Source: an uncultured Collinsella sp.
Lineage (GTDB): Bacteria; Actinomycetota; Coriobacteriia; Coriobacteriales; Coriobacteriaceae
Length of the DNA stretch: 64,000 nucleotides
Direction: 5' to 3'
NCBI GenBank assembly: GCA_900538305.1
Contig: UPXY01000004.1
Coordinates: 1-64,000, forward strand
Shown: positions 24,601 to 32,137 of the stretch, piece after piece
Numbering within the stretch: the first letter of the stretch is position 1
Layout of the letters: the number at the start of each line of letters is the position of its first letter
The notes under the pieces: generated by a model
Seen by the model: only the letters and a program-made list of their open reading frames with translations
The model's database searches: none
What the model was told of the DNA's origin: nothing
Translations under genes and position numbers: made by a program

Positions 24601-24754
24601 GAGGCTCGACCGTTTGAAGGAGTCGGTCGATGTATCTCGCGCGCGGGCGTACTTTGAGGAGCGAGACGGCGCTTCGGTGCCTGCGTTTCGCGTGAGCGCC
24701 CGCCTCGATGCGGCATTGCGTGCGTTTATTCTCGGCACAAGCGACTTTGAGTAG
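21605..24754 (+). CDS. hsdR: Type I restriction-modification system endonuclease subunit HsdR
   Basis: Restriction and translocation subunit, 1049 residues, which with HsdM and HsdS cuts unmethylated DNA. The N-terminal nuclease domain has the PD-(D/E)xK pattern, GDLMLL (Asp148) with HIELKK (Glu162, Lys164). The SF2 helicase motor follows: Walker A TTGSGKT at 301-307, motif II DECH at 417-420, GFTGTP motif III and the late QAFSRTNR motif VI. The length is normal for HsdR. ATG 21605 follows TTAGGAGACGGTA. It is downstream of the specificity cassettes on the same strand as hsdM and hsdS. If hsdM inverts, hsdR would stay in place, uncoupled from hsdM. Confidence 0.93.
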   Translation: MDPVTFTTEAAFEESVIENLKRCGWDDAEGVIRHPTEQDLIDNWARILFNNNQERDRLNGYPLTSGEMRQIMEQIADLRTPQRLNAFINGKTVSIIRDNPEDKLHLGKMVSMRIYDRREIAGGRSRYQIVQQPKFNVRSEVLPKRRGDLMLLINGMPVIHIELKKSSVPASEAYNQIEKYAREGVFTGLFSLVQVLVAMNPDESYYFANPGPSGEFNRAFRFHWADFNNEPKNDYRDVVHDLLSIPMAHQLIGFYTVADAGDGVLKVMRSYQYYAASAISNRVAQHDWSKRDQLGGYVWHTTGSGKTMTSFKSAQLIADSGNADKVVFLMDRIELGTQSVREYRGFAGAGLTEEQRKQAVQDTENTAVLRKKLKSDDPVNTLIVTSIQKMSMVNEEGMLSEKDLAALQHKRIVFIIDECHRSTFGDMLAKIKQTFPGAMLFGFTGTPIYEENKKSLSTTAMVFGDELHRYSIADGIRDGNVLGFDPYMVMTFKDADLRRMVGLERAKAQSEEEAFADPAKKDVYLRYLKDVPMAGYVGTDGSYVRGIEDYVPRSQYDCNGHRRAVVQDIVDGWTARSVGGRFHAMLATSSIAEAIEYYRLFKELAPHLQVTAQVDPNIDNTEGTAFKEEGLEEILTDYNACYGQTFTMSTYGLLKRDISSRLAHKDGYGTIPTKPEERIDLLIVVDQMLTGFDSKWVNTLYLDKVLRYEGLIQAFSRTNRVFNNSGDKTTGTVRYYRYPHTMRRNVEDAFNLYSGDKPQGLFASKLQENLDSITAAFTKIASMFEAEGIEGFVSLPESTAVRAQFAKLYRELSIHLKAAKIQGFTWEQLDYRAYGLDAQKDLPIDARTYAVLVQRYADLRPDDPGSDGGDDVPYDIDPYLTEIDTGRIDTDYMNSRFEKWLKALDDGEDAQRALEELHRSFAMLSKDDQRYAEMFLTDVQSGEVAVEPGRTFREYIEEYREHAQNDRVSRFAAAFGLDAGLLREMLAQRVTEANINEFGRLDRLKESVDVSRARAYFEERDGASVPAFRVSARLDAALRAFILGTSDFE

Positions 24755-24793
24755 CGGCGGCGGAGTAGGCTCTCCAAGATGAAAGGATGTCGC

Positions 24794-25714
24794 ATGGCAA
24801 TTCCAAAATATGATGAGCTGTTCAGTCCGGTCCTTCAATTCTTGGCTGACGGTAAAGAACATACATCGAAGGAAATGGTCGAGGCGCTCATCGAGCAGCT
24901 TGGGCTTACTGACGAGGAGCGCAATGAATGGCTGCCGAGTAAGCGGCAGCGCGTGATTGACAATCGCGTGGGGTGGGCTCGCACGTATCTCAAGAAGGCG
25001 GGACTTATGAGTAGCCCGCGCCGCGGGGTGTACCGTATCGAACAGACTGGTCTTGACGCGCTGGCAAGTGGAGCGGCGATAACGAACGACTATCTTGAAC
25101 GTTTTGATGCGTTTAAGCAGTTTAAGAATGGCGCTGTAGATGGTGTTGCGGTTAGTGCGCCGACGACAGATGCGGTTATCGAGGAACGGGCAGAGACTCC
25201 CGACGAAGCGTTGGGCCATGCCTACGAGCAGATTACCGCGCAGCTTGCGGACGAACTGCTCGATGAGGTCATGAAGCTTTCGCCTATCGCATTCGAGCAG
25301 ATGGTGCTCGATTTGATGGCGGCCATGGGCTATGGAGCATTTGAATCTGCTTCGACCGCAACGCCGGCTACAGGCGACCAAGGCATCGATGGTGTCATCA
25401 TGCAGGATAAGCTTGGCTTCAACTTGATATTTGTGCAGGTGAAGCACTATGCTATCGACCATGCTGTTGGCAGGCCCGAGGTACAGGGGTTTGTGGGGGC
25501 AATTGCTGGTCGTGGCGGTAACGGTCTCTTTGTGACGACTTCGACGTTTACGCATCATGCGGTTGAATACGCCGCTCAACAGCATGTGATCCTGGTCGAT
25601 GGTGAGAAGCTCGCACGCCTGATGATTGAGCATGATTTTGGGGTAACGACAAAGCGTGTGTACGCCATTAAGACGGTGGACACGGACGTTTTCAATGCAT
25701 ATCTGGATGAATAG
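24794..25714 (+). CDS. mrr: Mrr-type restriction endonuclease (type IV)
   Basis: A 306-residue protein with the winged-helix Mrr_N domain (MAIPKYDELFSPVLQFLADG and following, about 1-90) and the Mrr catalytic domain (about 160-300). The nuclease core is GDQGIDGVI (Asp199) with FVQVKHY (Gln215, Lys217), the Mrr variant of PD-(D/E)xK. Mrr enzymes cut modified DNA in foreign elements and can also attack DNA methylated by a newly acquired methyltransferase. ATG 24794 was preferred because the AAAGGA Shine-Dalgarno then lies 7 bases upstream; ATG 24779 would put it inside the gene. It follows hsdR by 39 bases and closes the island before the right border repeat. Confidence 0.88.
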   Translation: MAIPKYDELFSPVLQFLADGKEHTSKEMVEALIEQLGLTDEERNEWLPSKRQRVIDNRVGWARTYLKKAGLMSSPRRGVYRIEQTGLDALASGAAITNDYLERFDAFKQFKNGAVDGVAVSAPTTDAVIEERAETPDEALGHAYEQITAQLADELLDEVMKLSPIAFEQMVLDLMAAMGYGAFESASTATPATGDQGIDGVIMQDKLGFNLIFVQVKHYAIDHAVGRPEVQGFVGAIAGRGGNGLFVTTSTFTHHAVEYAAQQHVILVDGEKLARLMIEHDFGVTTKRVYAIKTVDTDVFNAYLDE

Positions 25715-25754
25715 CACGTTTGCGCAACAAGTGTCAGCGAGTCTACTCGCAAAC

Positions 25755-25816
25755 TCGGGCAAGAATGTGTCGATGCGCGGACTAATCGAAGCGGTTTTCG
25801 GCACATTCTTGCCCGA
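25755..25816. repeat. Right copy of the GGGCAAGAATG inverted repeat bordering the R-M island
   Basis: TCGGGCAAGAATGTG (25755-25769) pairs perfectly over 15 bp with CACATTCTTGCCCGA (25802-25816), followed by AGACGTG. It has the same orientation and internal GCGGTTTTCG-like sequence as the copy at 13271-13332. It lies 40 bases after the mrr stop. Confidence 0.6.
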
Positions 25817-26002
25817 AGACGTGGCGCGGCGCTCATGCAAAAAACCCTGTCCTGATTTTGCATTGTCAACGCCGTTTGCCGGCGCGTGTTAGCCGCTCGC
25901 CGAATGAGTTATTTCGAGATGGTTTCGTGCCGGAGCACCGCCGGCGCACCCTTGTGCGCGCACCCCGCGGCGCGGCATACTTCTAGCCACTCAGCAAATG
26001 CG

Positions 26003-26226
26003 ATGACAGGGCGAGTACCGGCCGGACGTGCCACAGCGAGCGGGGATGCGTGAGAACCCGCGGCGACTGGTTGGGAACACCCCCTCGAGCAGTGCAGCTG
26101 AACGCGTGTCTGCGCCGGGCGATCCCCCGCGCGGCAGACTCGTCAGTACGCCGCGCCGGCGCCCCCGTTACGGGCATCGAGTAGGGTTGGGTAGCAGGCG
26201 AGAGCCCCGACGGGCAACCGTCCAAG
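26003..26226 (+). promoter_or_regulatory. Possible T-box-like leader of the ilvDBNC operon
   Basis: The 620-base gap 25715-26337 holds no supported gene apart from the border repeat. This part resembles a T-box leader: GGCGAGTACC (a GAGTA stem I base), then CAGCGAGCGGGGATGCGTGA and GAACCCGCG, the pattern of a distal stem I, and GGCGAGAGCCCCGACGGG at the end where an antiterminator/antisequestrator would be. CCGGCC can pair with GGTTGG across stem I. The canonical TGGNACC bulge is not clear (only GGTTGGGTAGC), and the specifier codon is not resolved. Branched-chain genes are common T-box targets. Call is tentative. Confidence 0.35.
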
Positions 26227-26337
26227 CGACCGCGCGGGAATCGCCGCAGCAATCGCCGAACCCACGCCATGACCTCGCATTTCCTGAATTTCACCAGCCG
26301 TTTGGCCGCGCGTCGGCGTAAAGGGAAGCGAGGGTGT

Positions 26338-28002
26338 ATGGAACTCAGAAGCGATGCCGTAAAGAAGGGGCTGGCTCGTGCGCCGCACCGCAGCCTGCTC
26401 AAGGCAGATGGCCTTACCGACGAGGAGCTTGAGCGCCCGCTCGTTGCCGTTGTCTCCGCGCAAAACGAAGTTATCCCGGGGCACCTCCACCTCCAACAGA
26501 TCGCCGACGCCGTGAAGGCGGGTATTCGCATGGCGGGCGGCACGCCGCTGCAGATCAACACCATCGGCGTATGCGATGGCATCGCCATGAACCATGAGGG
26601 CATGCACTACAGCTTGGTCTCGCGCGAGGTCATCGCAGATTCTGTCGAGTGCGCCATCCAGGGCCACCAGTTCGATGCGATGGTCCTCATCCCCAGCTGC
26701 GACAAGATCGTCCCCGGCATGCTCATCGCCGCGGCGCGTCTGAATATCCCCACCATGCTCGTCTCCGGCGGGCCCATGCTCGCCGGGCATGATAAGTGCG
26801 GAAAGCCGACGGATCTGAACACGCTTTTCGACGCCGTGGGCCAGGTTACGGCGGGCACCATGACCGAGGAGGAGTGCGCGTGGCTCGAGAATACCGCCTG
26901 CCCCACGTGCGGCAGCTGCTCGGGTATGTTCACCGCCAACTCAATCTGCTGCCTGGCCGAGGCACTCGGCTTGGCGCTCCCCGGCAACGGCACCGTGCCT
27001 GCCGTGTATTCCGAGCGCATCCGCCTCGCCAAGCAGACGGGCATGCAGGTGATGGACCTGGTCGAAAAGGGCATCACGGCGCTCGACATCCTCACTCCCG
27101 CGGCTATCCACAACGGCATGGTGCTCGACATGGCCTTCGGCGGCTCCACCAACACCATGCTCCACCTCACGGCCATCGCGCAGGCGGCGGGCTGTCCCGT
27201 CACCATGGACGACTGGGATCGCATCTCCGACGAGACGCCGAACATCGTGCGTATCGCGCCGGCGGGGCCGCTTCATATCGAGGACCTCAACGCCGTGGGC
27301 GGCATCCCGGCGATTCTGGGCGTGCTCGGGCGAGCGGGGCTGCTCGACGAGACGGCGTGCACCTGCCATGGCTGCATGAAGGATTGGATCGCCCAGTGCC
27401 CGCCCGCGGACGGAGAGATCGTTCGCGAGATCGAGAACGCATACAGCCCCATCGGCGGCCTTAAGGTCATGCGCGGCAGCCTTGCGCCGGATTGCGGCGT
27501 GGTGAAGCGCTCCGCCTGCTCGCCCGAAATGTACCGGCATTCCGGCCCCGCGCGCGTGTTCAACAGCGAGGAAGAAGCTTGCAAGGCGATCTTCGGCGGG
27601 ACGATCAACCCGGGCGACGTGGTGGTCATTCGCTACGAGGGCCCGGCAGGCGGCCCCGGCATGCGCGAGATGCTCACGCCCACGAGCGCTATCTGCGGCA
27701 TGGGGCTCGATAAGTCCGTGGCGCTCATCACCGACGGGCGCTTCTCCGGCGCGAGCAAGGGTCCGTGCATCGGCCATGTCTCGCCTGAGGCCGCGGCAGG
27801 CGGTCCCATCGCGCTCGTGGAAGGGGGCGACATCATCGACATCGACATCGAGGCGGGATCGCTTGAGCTGCGGGTGGACGAGGCGGAGCTCGCTCGTCGC
27901 CGCGCCGCGTGGCAGCCTCCCGCGCCCAAGTACACCACCGGCGTGCTGAGCCGGTATGCAAAGCTCGTGACCAGCGCAGATAAGGGGGCGTATCTGTCAT
28001 GA
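26338..28002 (+). CDS. ilvD: Dihydroxy-acid dehydratase
   Basis: Iron-sulfur dehydratase of the third common step in valine/isoleucine (and leucine precursor) synthesis, 554 residues. Conserved cluster and active-site segments are seen: GMHYSLVSREVIADSVE, IPSCDKIVPGM, CPTCGSCSGMFTANSI, TCHGCMKDW and, late, GRFSGASKGPCIGHVSPEA. The ATG at 26338 gives MELRSDAVKKGLARAPHRSL, the usual IlvD opening; GAAGCGAGGG precedes it. The stop codon overlaps the start of ilvB by ATGA, so both are in one operon. The long structured 5' leader suggests control by RNA. Confidence 0.94.
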   Translation: MELRSDAVKKGLARAPHRSLLKADGLTDEELERPLVAVVSAQNEVIPGHLHLQQIADAVKAGIRMAGGTPLQINTIGVCDGIAMNHEGMHYSLVSREVIADSVECAIQGHQFDAMVLIPSCDKIVPGMLIAAARLNIPTMLVSGGPMLAGHDKCGKPTDLNTLFDAVGQVTAGTMTEEECAWLENTACPTCGSCSGMFTANSICCLAEALGLALPGNGTVPAVYSERIRLAKQTGMQVMDLVEKGITALDILTPAAIHNGMVLDMAFGGSTNTMLHLTAIAQAAGCPVTMDDWDRISDETPNIVRIAPAGPLHIEDLNAVGGIPAILGVLGRAGLLDETACTCHGCMKDWIAQCPPADGEIVREIENAYSPIGGLKVMRGSLAPDCGVVKRSACSPEMYRHSGPARVFNSEEEACKAIFGGTINPGDVVVIRYEGPAGGPGMREMLTPTSAICGMGLDKSVALITDGRFSGASKGPCIGHVSPEAAAGGPIALVEGGDIIDIDIEAGSLELRVDEAELARRRAAWQPPAPKYTTGVLSRYAKLVTSADKGAYLS

Positions 28003-30188
28003 CGAACGCAAACGACCAAAGCCGTCTGGACCAGACGGACAGTATGGTTGCCCCGGCGGCGGGTGGCGCTTCTGGCCAGGTGGGCGGCGATGCGGGGCGC
28101 GCGGGCGCCACGGCGCCGGCACCGCTCGCTGGAAGTCCGCGCACGCCGGACATGCCCGACGATATTCGCCAGCATGTCTGTGTAACTGCCGCGCAGGCCA
28201 CTCCTTCGGCGGGCACCACGCGCGCCGAGCGGCTGGCGCTCAAGGAGCTCGCCATAAGCGGTAAGCCCTTCGGACCAGGCAGCCATACCGAGCACGAGGG
28301 CAAGACCATGACCGGCGCCCAGGCCATCATCGCGAGCCTCGAGGCCGAGGGCGTGGACACGCTCTTCGGGTATCCCGGCGGCCAGGCCATCAAGATCTAT
28401 GACGCGCTCTACGACTCCACGAAGATTCGGCACATCCTTGCCCGCCACGAGCAAGGTGCGGTGCACGAGGCCGATGGCTACGCCCGCGCCACCGGCAAGG
28501 TGGGCGTCGTGCTCGTGACGTCCGGCCCCGGCGCCACCAACACGGTGACGGGCATCGCCACGGCGTACATGGACTCCGTGCCGCTCGTGGTCATCACGGG
28601 CCAAGTCACGCGCGGCGTCATCGGCACCGACGCCTTCCAGGAAGCCGACATCGTGGGCATCACCATGCCCGTGGTGAAGCACAGCTTCCTCTTGCAGAGC
28701 ACCGACGACCTTACGAAGACGTTCCGCGAGGCGTTCTACATCGCCTCGACCGGCCGCCCCGGTCCGGTGCTCATCGACATTCCGAGTGACCTCGCCGGCG
28801 CGCAGATGGTGTTCCGCTATCCGGATCATATCGACATCCCTAGCTACCGGCCCAACTATCGCGGCAATGCCAAGCAGGTCAAGCAGGCGGTCGAGTATAT
28901 CCGCGCGGCAACGCGACCGCTGCTCATGGTGGGTGGCGGCGTGGTGTCGAGCCATGCGTGCGACGAAGTGGTTGAGCTCGCGGAGAAGATGCAGATTCCC
29001 GTGGTCACGACCTTGTTAGGCAAGGCGGCCATGCCCTGCTCAAACCCGCTCAACTTAGGACCCGTGGGCATGCACGGCTCCAAGTATGCAAACATGGCAG
29101 TGACCGAGTGTGACCTCCTCATTGCGGTGGGCGCGCGCTTCTCGGATCGCGTGACGGGCAAGCTCAGCGAGTTCGCGCCGCACGCGAAGGTTATTCACAT
29201 CGACATCGACCCGGCCGAGATCGGCAAGGTGCGCGATCCGCAGGTGCCCATCGTGGGCGATGCCCAGGGTGTCGTCGCGGCCATCAACGCGCGGCTTGAC
29301 AAGGTTGAGGCCCAGCCAAGAAGTGCGGAATGGGTCGAGACCGTGTTCGAATGGCGCGAGCGCTGGCCGTTCTATACCGAGGATTTCGTCGACTATCCCG
29401 ACCGCATCGCGCCGGAGCAAGTGCTCGAGGCGCTTTCCAACAAGCTCGATCCCCATGAAAGCGTGGTCACGACCGAGGTGGGCCAGCATCAGATGTGGGC
29501 GCACCAGCACGTGCACCGCGAGGAGAGCCGCACGTTCATCAGTTCGGGTGGTCTGGGCACGATGGGCTTCGGATTCCCGGCGGCCATCGGCGCCAAGATC
29601 GGGCGTCCGGACGCGCAGGTGGTGTGCATCGCGGGCGACGGCTCCATCCAGATGAACATCCAGGAGATGGCCACGGCGCTCGGTAACGGCGTGGCGGTGA
29701 AGGTGCTCGTCATCGACAACAACGCGCTCGGCATGGTGCACCAGTGGCAGCGGCTGTTCTACCACGAGCGCTATTCGTGCACGGAGTTCACGGCGAACCC
29801 CGACTTCGTGAAGCTCGCCGAGGCGTACGGCTGGCAGGCGGAGCGCATCGCGCACCCCGACCAGATCGGTGACGCTCTCGACCGGATGCTGGCGGCCGAG
29901 GGCCCCTACCTGCTGGATGTCATCATTCCCACGGCGCAGACCGTCTATCCCATGGTGGCCCCCGGCGCGGCCATCGACGATATTATCGGCGCGATCGATG
30001 TGACGCTTGGCGGCGTGCGCGTAACCGAGAAGGGTATGAGCCCGGCGGGCGAGCATGCGGGAACCGTGGCAGAGCCGCTGCCGCTCGATGAGTCCGACGC
30101 GTCGGTTCGCGTTGCCGCCGGTCCGCAACCCGGCTCCAAGGGCAGCGGGCTCGCGCGTGGCGTTGCCGCGCAGAAGGGAGGCGAGTGA
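27999..30188 (+). CDS. ilvB: Acetolactate synthase large subunit, with N- and C-terminal extensions
   Basis: TPP enzyme condensing pyruvate with pyruvate or 2-oxobutanoate. The catalytic body starts near residue 104 (MTGAQAIIASLEAEGVDTLF, then GYPGGQAI with the catalytic Glu at ARHEQGAVHEADGY) and has the TPP-binding GDGSIQMNIQEMATALGN followed by DNN. The first about 100 residues (Ala/Gly/Pro-rich, GGASGQVGGDAGRAGAT) and the last about 55 (AGEHAGTVAEPLPLDES and on) have no counterpart in typical 560-residue enzymes. The ATGA overlap with ilvD supports translation from 27999. An internal ATG at 28308, preceded by GAGGG, would give the standard N-terminus and is a real alternative. Confidence 0.92.
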   Translation: MTNANDQSRLDQTDSMVAPAAGGASGQVGGDAGRAGATAPAPLAGSPRTPDMPDDIRQHVCVTAAQATPSAGTTRAERLALKELAISGKPFGPGSHTEHEGKTMTGAQAIIASLEAEGVDTLFGYPGGQAIKIYDALYDSTKIRHILARHEQGAVHEADGYARATGKVGVVLVTSGPGATNTVTGIATAYMDSVPLVVITGQVTRGVIGTDAFQEADIVGITMPVVKHSFLLQSTDDLTKTFREAFYIASTGRPGPVLIDIPSDLAGAQMVFRYPDHIDIPSYRPNYRGNAKQVKQAVEYIRAATRPLLMVGGGVVSSHACDEVVELAEKMQIPVVTTLLGKAAMPCSNPLNLGPVGMHGSKYANMAVTECDLLIAVGARFSDRVTGKLSEFAPHAKVIHIDIDPAEIGKVRDPQVPIVGDAQGVVAAINARLDKVEAQPRSAEWVETVFEWRERWPFYTEDFVDYPDRIAPEQVLEALSNKLDPHESVVTTEVGQHQMWAHQHVHREESRTFISSGGLGTMGFGFPAAIGAKIGRPDAQVVCIAGDGSIQMNIQEMATALGNGVAVKVLVIDNNALGMVHQWQRLFYHERYSCTEFTANPDFVKLAEAYGWQAERIAHPDQIGDALDRMLAAEGPYLLDVIIPTAQTVYPMVAPGAAIDDIIGAIDVTLGGVRVTEKGMSPAGEHAGTVAEPLPLDESDASVRVAAGPQPGSKGSGLARGVAAQKGGE

Positions 30189-30189
30189 G

Positions 30190-30663
30190 ATGAAATACAT
30201 CCTGTCGGTGCTCGTTGAGAACAAACCTGGCGTGCTCAGCCGCGTGACGGGGCTCATCAGCCGACGCGGGTTCAACATCGACTCGCTGACCGTGGCTCCA
30301 ACCGAAGACACCACCATGAGCCGCATGACCATCATCGTCGACGCCGATGCGGTGGCATACGAGCAGCTCACCAAGCAGCTCCATAAGCTCGTGAGCGTCT
30401 ATAAGATCAGCGATATGACGCATGAGGACGCTATAGATCGCGAGCTTGTGCTGTTCAAGGTGCTCGCGCCCGCCGACAAGCGCCACGAGATCATCGAGAT
30501 CGCGAACATCTTCCGCGCGAAGGTGGTCGACGTGGGCAAGAACTCGCTGACCGTCGAGGCGACGGGCACGGCGAGCAAGCTCGACGCCATGGAGGACCTC
30601 TTCCGCGGTTACGGCCTGCGTCAAATCACGCGCACGGGCAAGATTGCCATGTCGCGCTCGTAG
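30190..30663 (+). CDS. ilvN: Acetolactate synthase small (regulatory) subunit
   Basis: Regulatory partner of IlvB, 157 residues; it binds valine through an N-terminal ACT domain (MKYILSVLVENKPGVLSRVTG, with GFNIDSLTVAPTED) and activates the catalytic subunit. The C-terminal ACT-like half includes FRAKVVDVGKNSLTVEATG. The ATG at 30190 lies one base after the ilvB stop and follows GGAGGCGAG, so the two subunits are translationally linked. Length is typical of the family. ilvC follows after 72 bases. Confidence 0.94.
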   Translation: MKYILSVLVENKPGVLSRVTGLISRRGFNIDSLTVAPTEDTTMSRMTIIVDADAVAYEQLTKQLHKLVSVYKISDMTHEDAIDRELVLFKVLAPADKRHEIIEIANIFRAKVVDVGKNSLTVEATGTASKLDAMEDLFRGYGLRQITRTGKIAMSRS

Positions 30664-30735
30664 CGGCGTCCGCTTTGGAACGGGTCATTATGGTTCAACA
30701 AGGTACTATCAGCCACGATTCAAAGGAGATAAGAA

Positions 30736-31734
30736 ATGGCTGTTACGATTTACTATGAGGCGGACTGCAAGCCCGAGGTGATTCAGAACATGAAGATCGC
30801 CATCATCGGGTACGGAAGCCAGGGTCACGCCCATGCGCTCAACCTGCTCGATTCGGGCTGCGACGTGCGCGTGGGCCTGCGCGAGGGCTCCAGCTCCTGG
30901 GCGAAGGCCGAAGAAGCCGGTCTCAAGGTCTGCTCCATGGACCAAGCGGCCGAGGAAGCCGACCTCATCATGATCCTCACGCCCGACGAGACCCAGTCCA
31001 AGGTGTACGAGGAGCACATCAAGGCGCATCTCAAGCCCGGTAACACGCTCGCCTTCGCCCATGGTTTCAACATCCACTTCGGCTACATCGTGCCACCCCA
31101 GGACGTGAACGTCATCATGTGCGCTCCCAAGGGACCTGGCCACATCGTGCGCCGTCAGTACACCGAGGGTTCCGGCGTGCCGGACCTGGCCTGCGTGCAG
31201 CAGGACGCCACCGGCAACGCGTGGGACATCGCGCTCGCGTACTGCTGGGGCGTGGGCGGCGCTCGCTCCGGCATCATCAAGGCCACGTTCAAGGAGGAGA
31301 CCGAAGAAGACCTCTTCGGCGAGCAGGCCGTGCTGTGCGGCGGTCTTGTTGAGCTCGTGAAGGCGGGCTTCGAAACCCTCACCGAGGCCGGCTACCCGCC
31401 CGAGCTCGCGTACTTCGAGTGCTACCACGAAATGAAGATGATCGTCGACCTTATGTACGAGAGCGGCATCCACTTCATGAACTACTCCATCTCCAACACG
31501 GCCGAGTACGGCGAGTACTATGCCGGCCCCAAGGTCATCAACGACGAGAGCCGCGCTGCCATGAAGCAGCTGCTCGCACGCATTCAGGACGGCAGCTTCG
31601 CGCAGGAGTTCGTCGATGACTGCAACAACGGCCACAAGTGGCTGCTCGAGCAACGCGAGAAGATCAACGAGCACGAGATCGAGAAGACCGGCGAAAAGAT
31701 TCGTTCGATGTTCTCCTGGATCAAGAAGGACTAG
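30736..31734 (+). CDS. ilvC: Ketol-acid reductoisomerase (class I)
   Basis: NADPH-dependent enzyme that isomerises and reduces acetolactate, the second common branched-chain step. The 332-residue length is the short class I form. The Rossmann motif IIGYGSQGHAHALNL lies at 18-32 and the metal-binding knotted domain has FGEQAVLCGG and the late FECYHEMKMIVDLMYE. The start follows AAGGAGAT. A palindrome of the CCCCAGGGG family starts 5 bases after the stop and probably ends the operon. Confidence 0.95.
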   Translation: MAVTIYYEADCKPEVIQNMKIAIIGYGSQGHAHALNLLDSGCDVRVGLREGSSSWAKAEEAGLKVCSMDQAAEEADLIMILTPDETQSKVYEEHIKAHLKPGNTLAFAHGFNIHFGYIVPPQDVNVIMCAPKGPGHIVRRQYTEGSGVPDLACVQQDATGNAWDIALAYCWGVGGARSGIIKATFKEETEEDLFGEQAVLCGGLVELVKAGFETLTEAGYPPELAYFECYHEMKMIVDLMYESGIHFMNYSISNTAEYGEYYAGPKVINDESRAAMKQLLARIQDGSFAQEFVDDCNNGHKWLLEQREKINEHEIEKTGEKIRSMFSWIKKD

Positions 31735-31738
31735 CTAT

Positions 31739-31769
31739 ATGTAAAATAACCCCAGGGGTTATTTTACAT
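31739..31769. repeat. Perfect 31-base CCCCAGGGG palindrome after ilvC
   Basis: A 15-base arm (ATGTAAAATAACCCC) mirrors around a single central A. It sits 5 bases after the ilvC stop codon and is the most symmetrical copy of this family. Its A/T-flanked GC core fits an intrinsic terminator usable in both directions. Confidence 0.85.
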
Positions 31770-31819
31770 TGCGACCCTGCTGCCCATGCCGGTGGCGGGG
31801 TCGCCGGTGTTTGAACGCC

Positions 31820-31959
31820 AAAACTTCCGGATATCAACGGTTATTTTTGGATCTGCCGAGTATACGTCCGAAATCTCGATTGTTTTCCCAGATAAACGCG
31901 GGCTAAAAATCGTCTATACTCGGCGACTCGGAAAACAACCGTTGATATCCGGAAGTTTT
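31820..31959. repeat. 140-bp inverted-repeat element with TATCAACGGTT arms (copy 1)
   Basis: The 402-base gap after ilvC contains no gene. This element starts AAAACTTCCGGATATCAACGG and ends with its reverse complement; 23 bp pair perfectly, then CCGAGTATA near the left middle pairs with TATACTCGG on the right after mismatches. A related element with the same core is at 53987-54121. It resembles a miniature inverted-repeat element or structured RNA. No target duplication is visible. Confidence 0.75.
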
Positions 31960-32137
31960 TGTCTGACGGGTGCGCGGCAGGCGTTTCGCGAGGCGCGTTT
32001 GCGCCATTGCTCGCGGCGAGATGTTTCAGAAATGTTGTCGTGCCTCCAAGGCAAACGCCAGAGTCTCACTTTGCTACAATCGCGAACCGTTTGTTGGGTA
32101 TAGCGAACGCCCGAGTAGCAGGGAGAGGGGATGGACG

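Noticed and set aside
13271..25824. Phage attachment-site pair
   Set aside because: The flanking repeats are diverged rather than identical, hairpin-shaped, and no tRNA gene is adjacent; a dispersed repeat is as likely.
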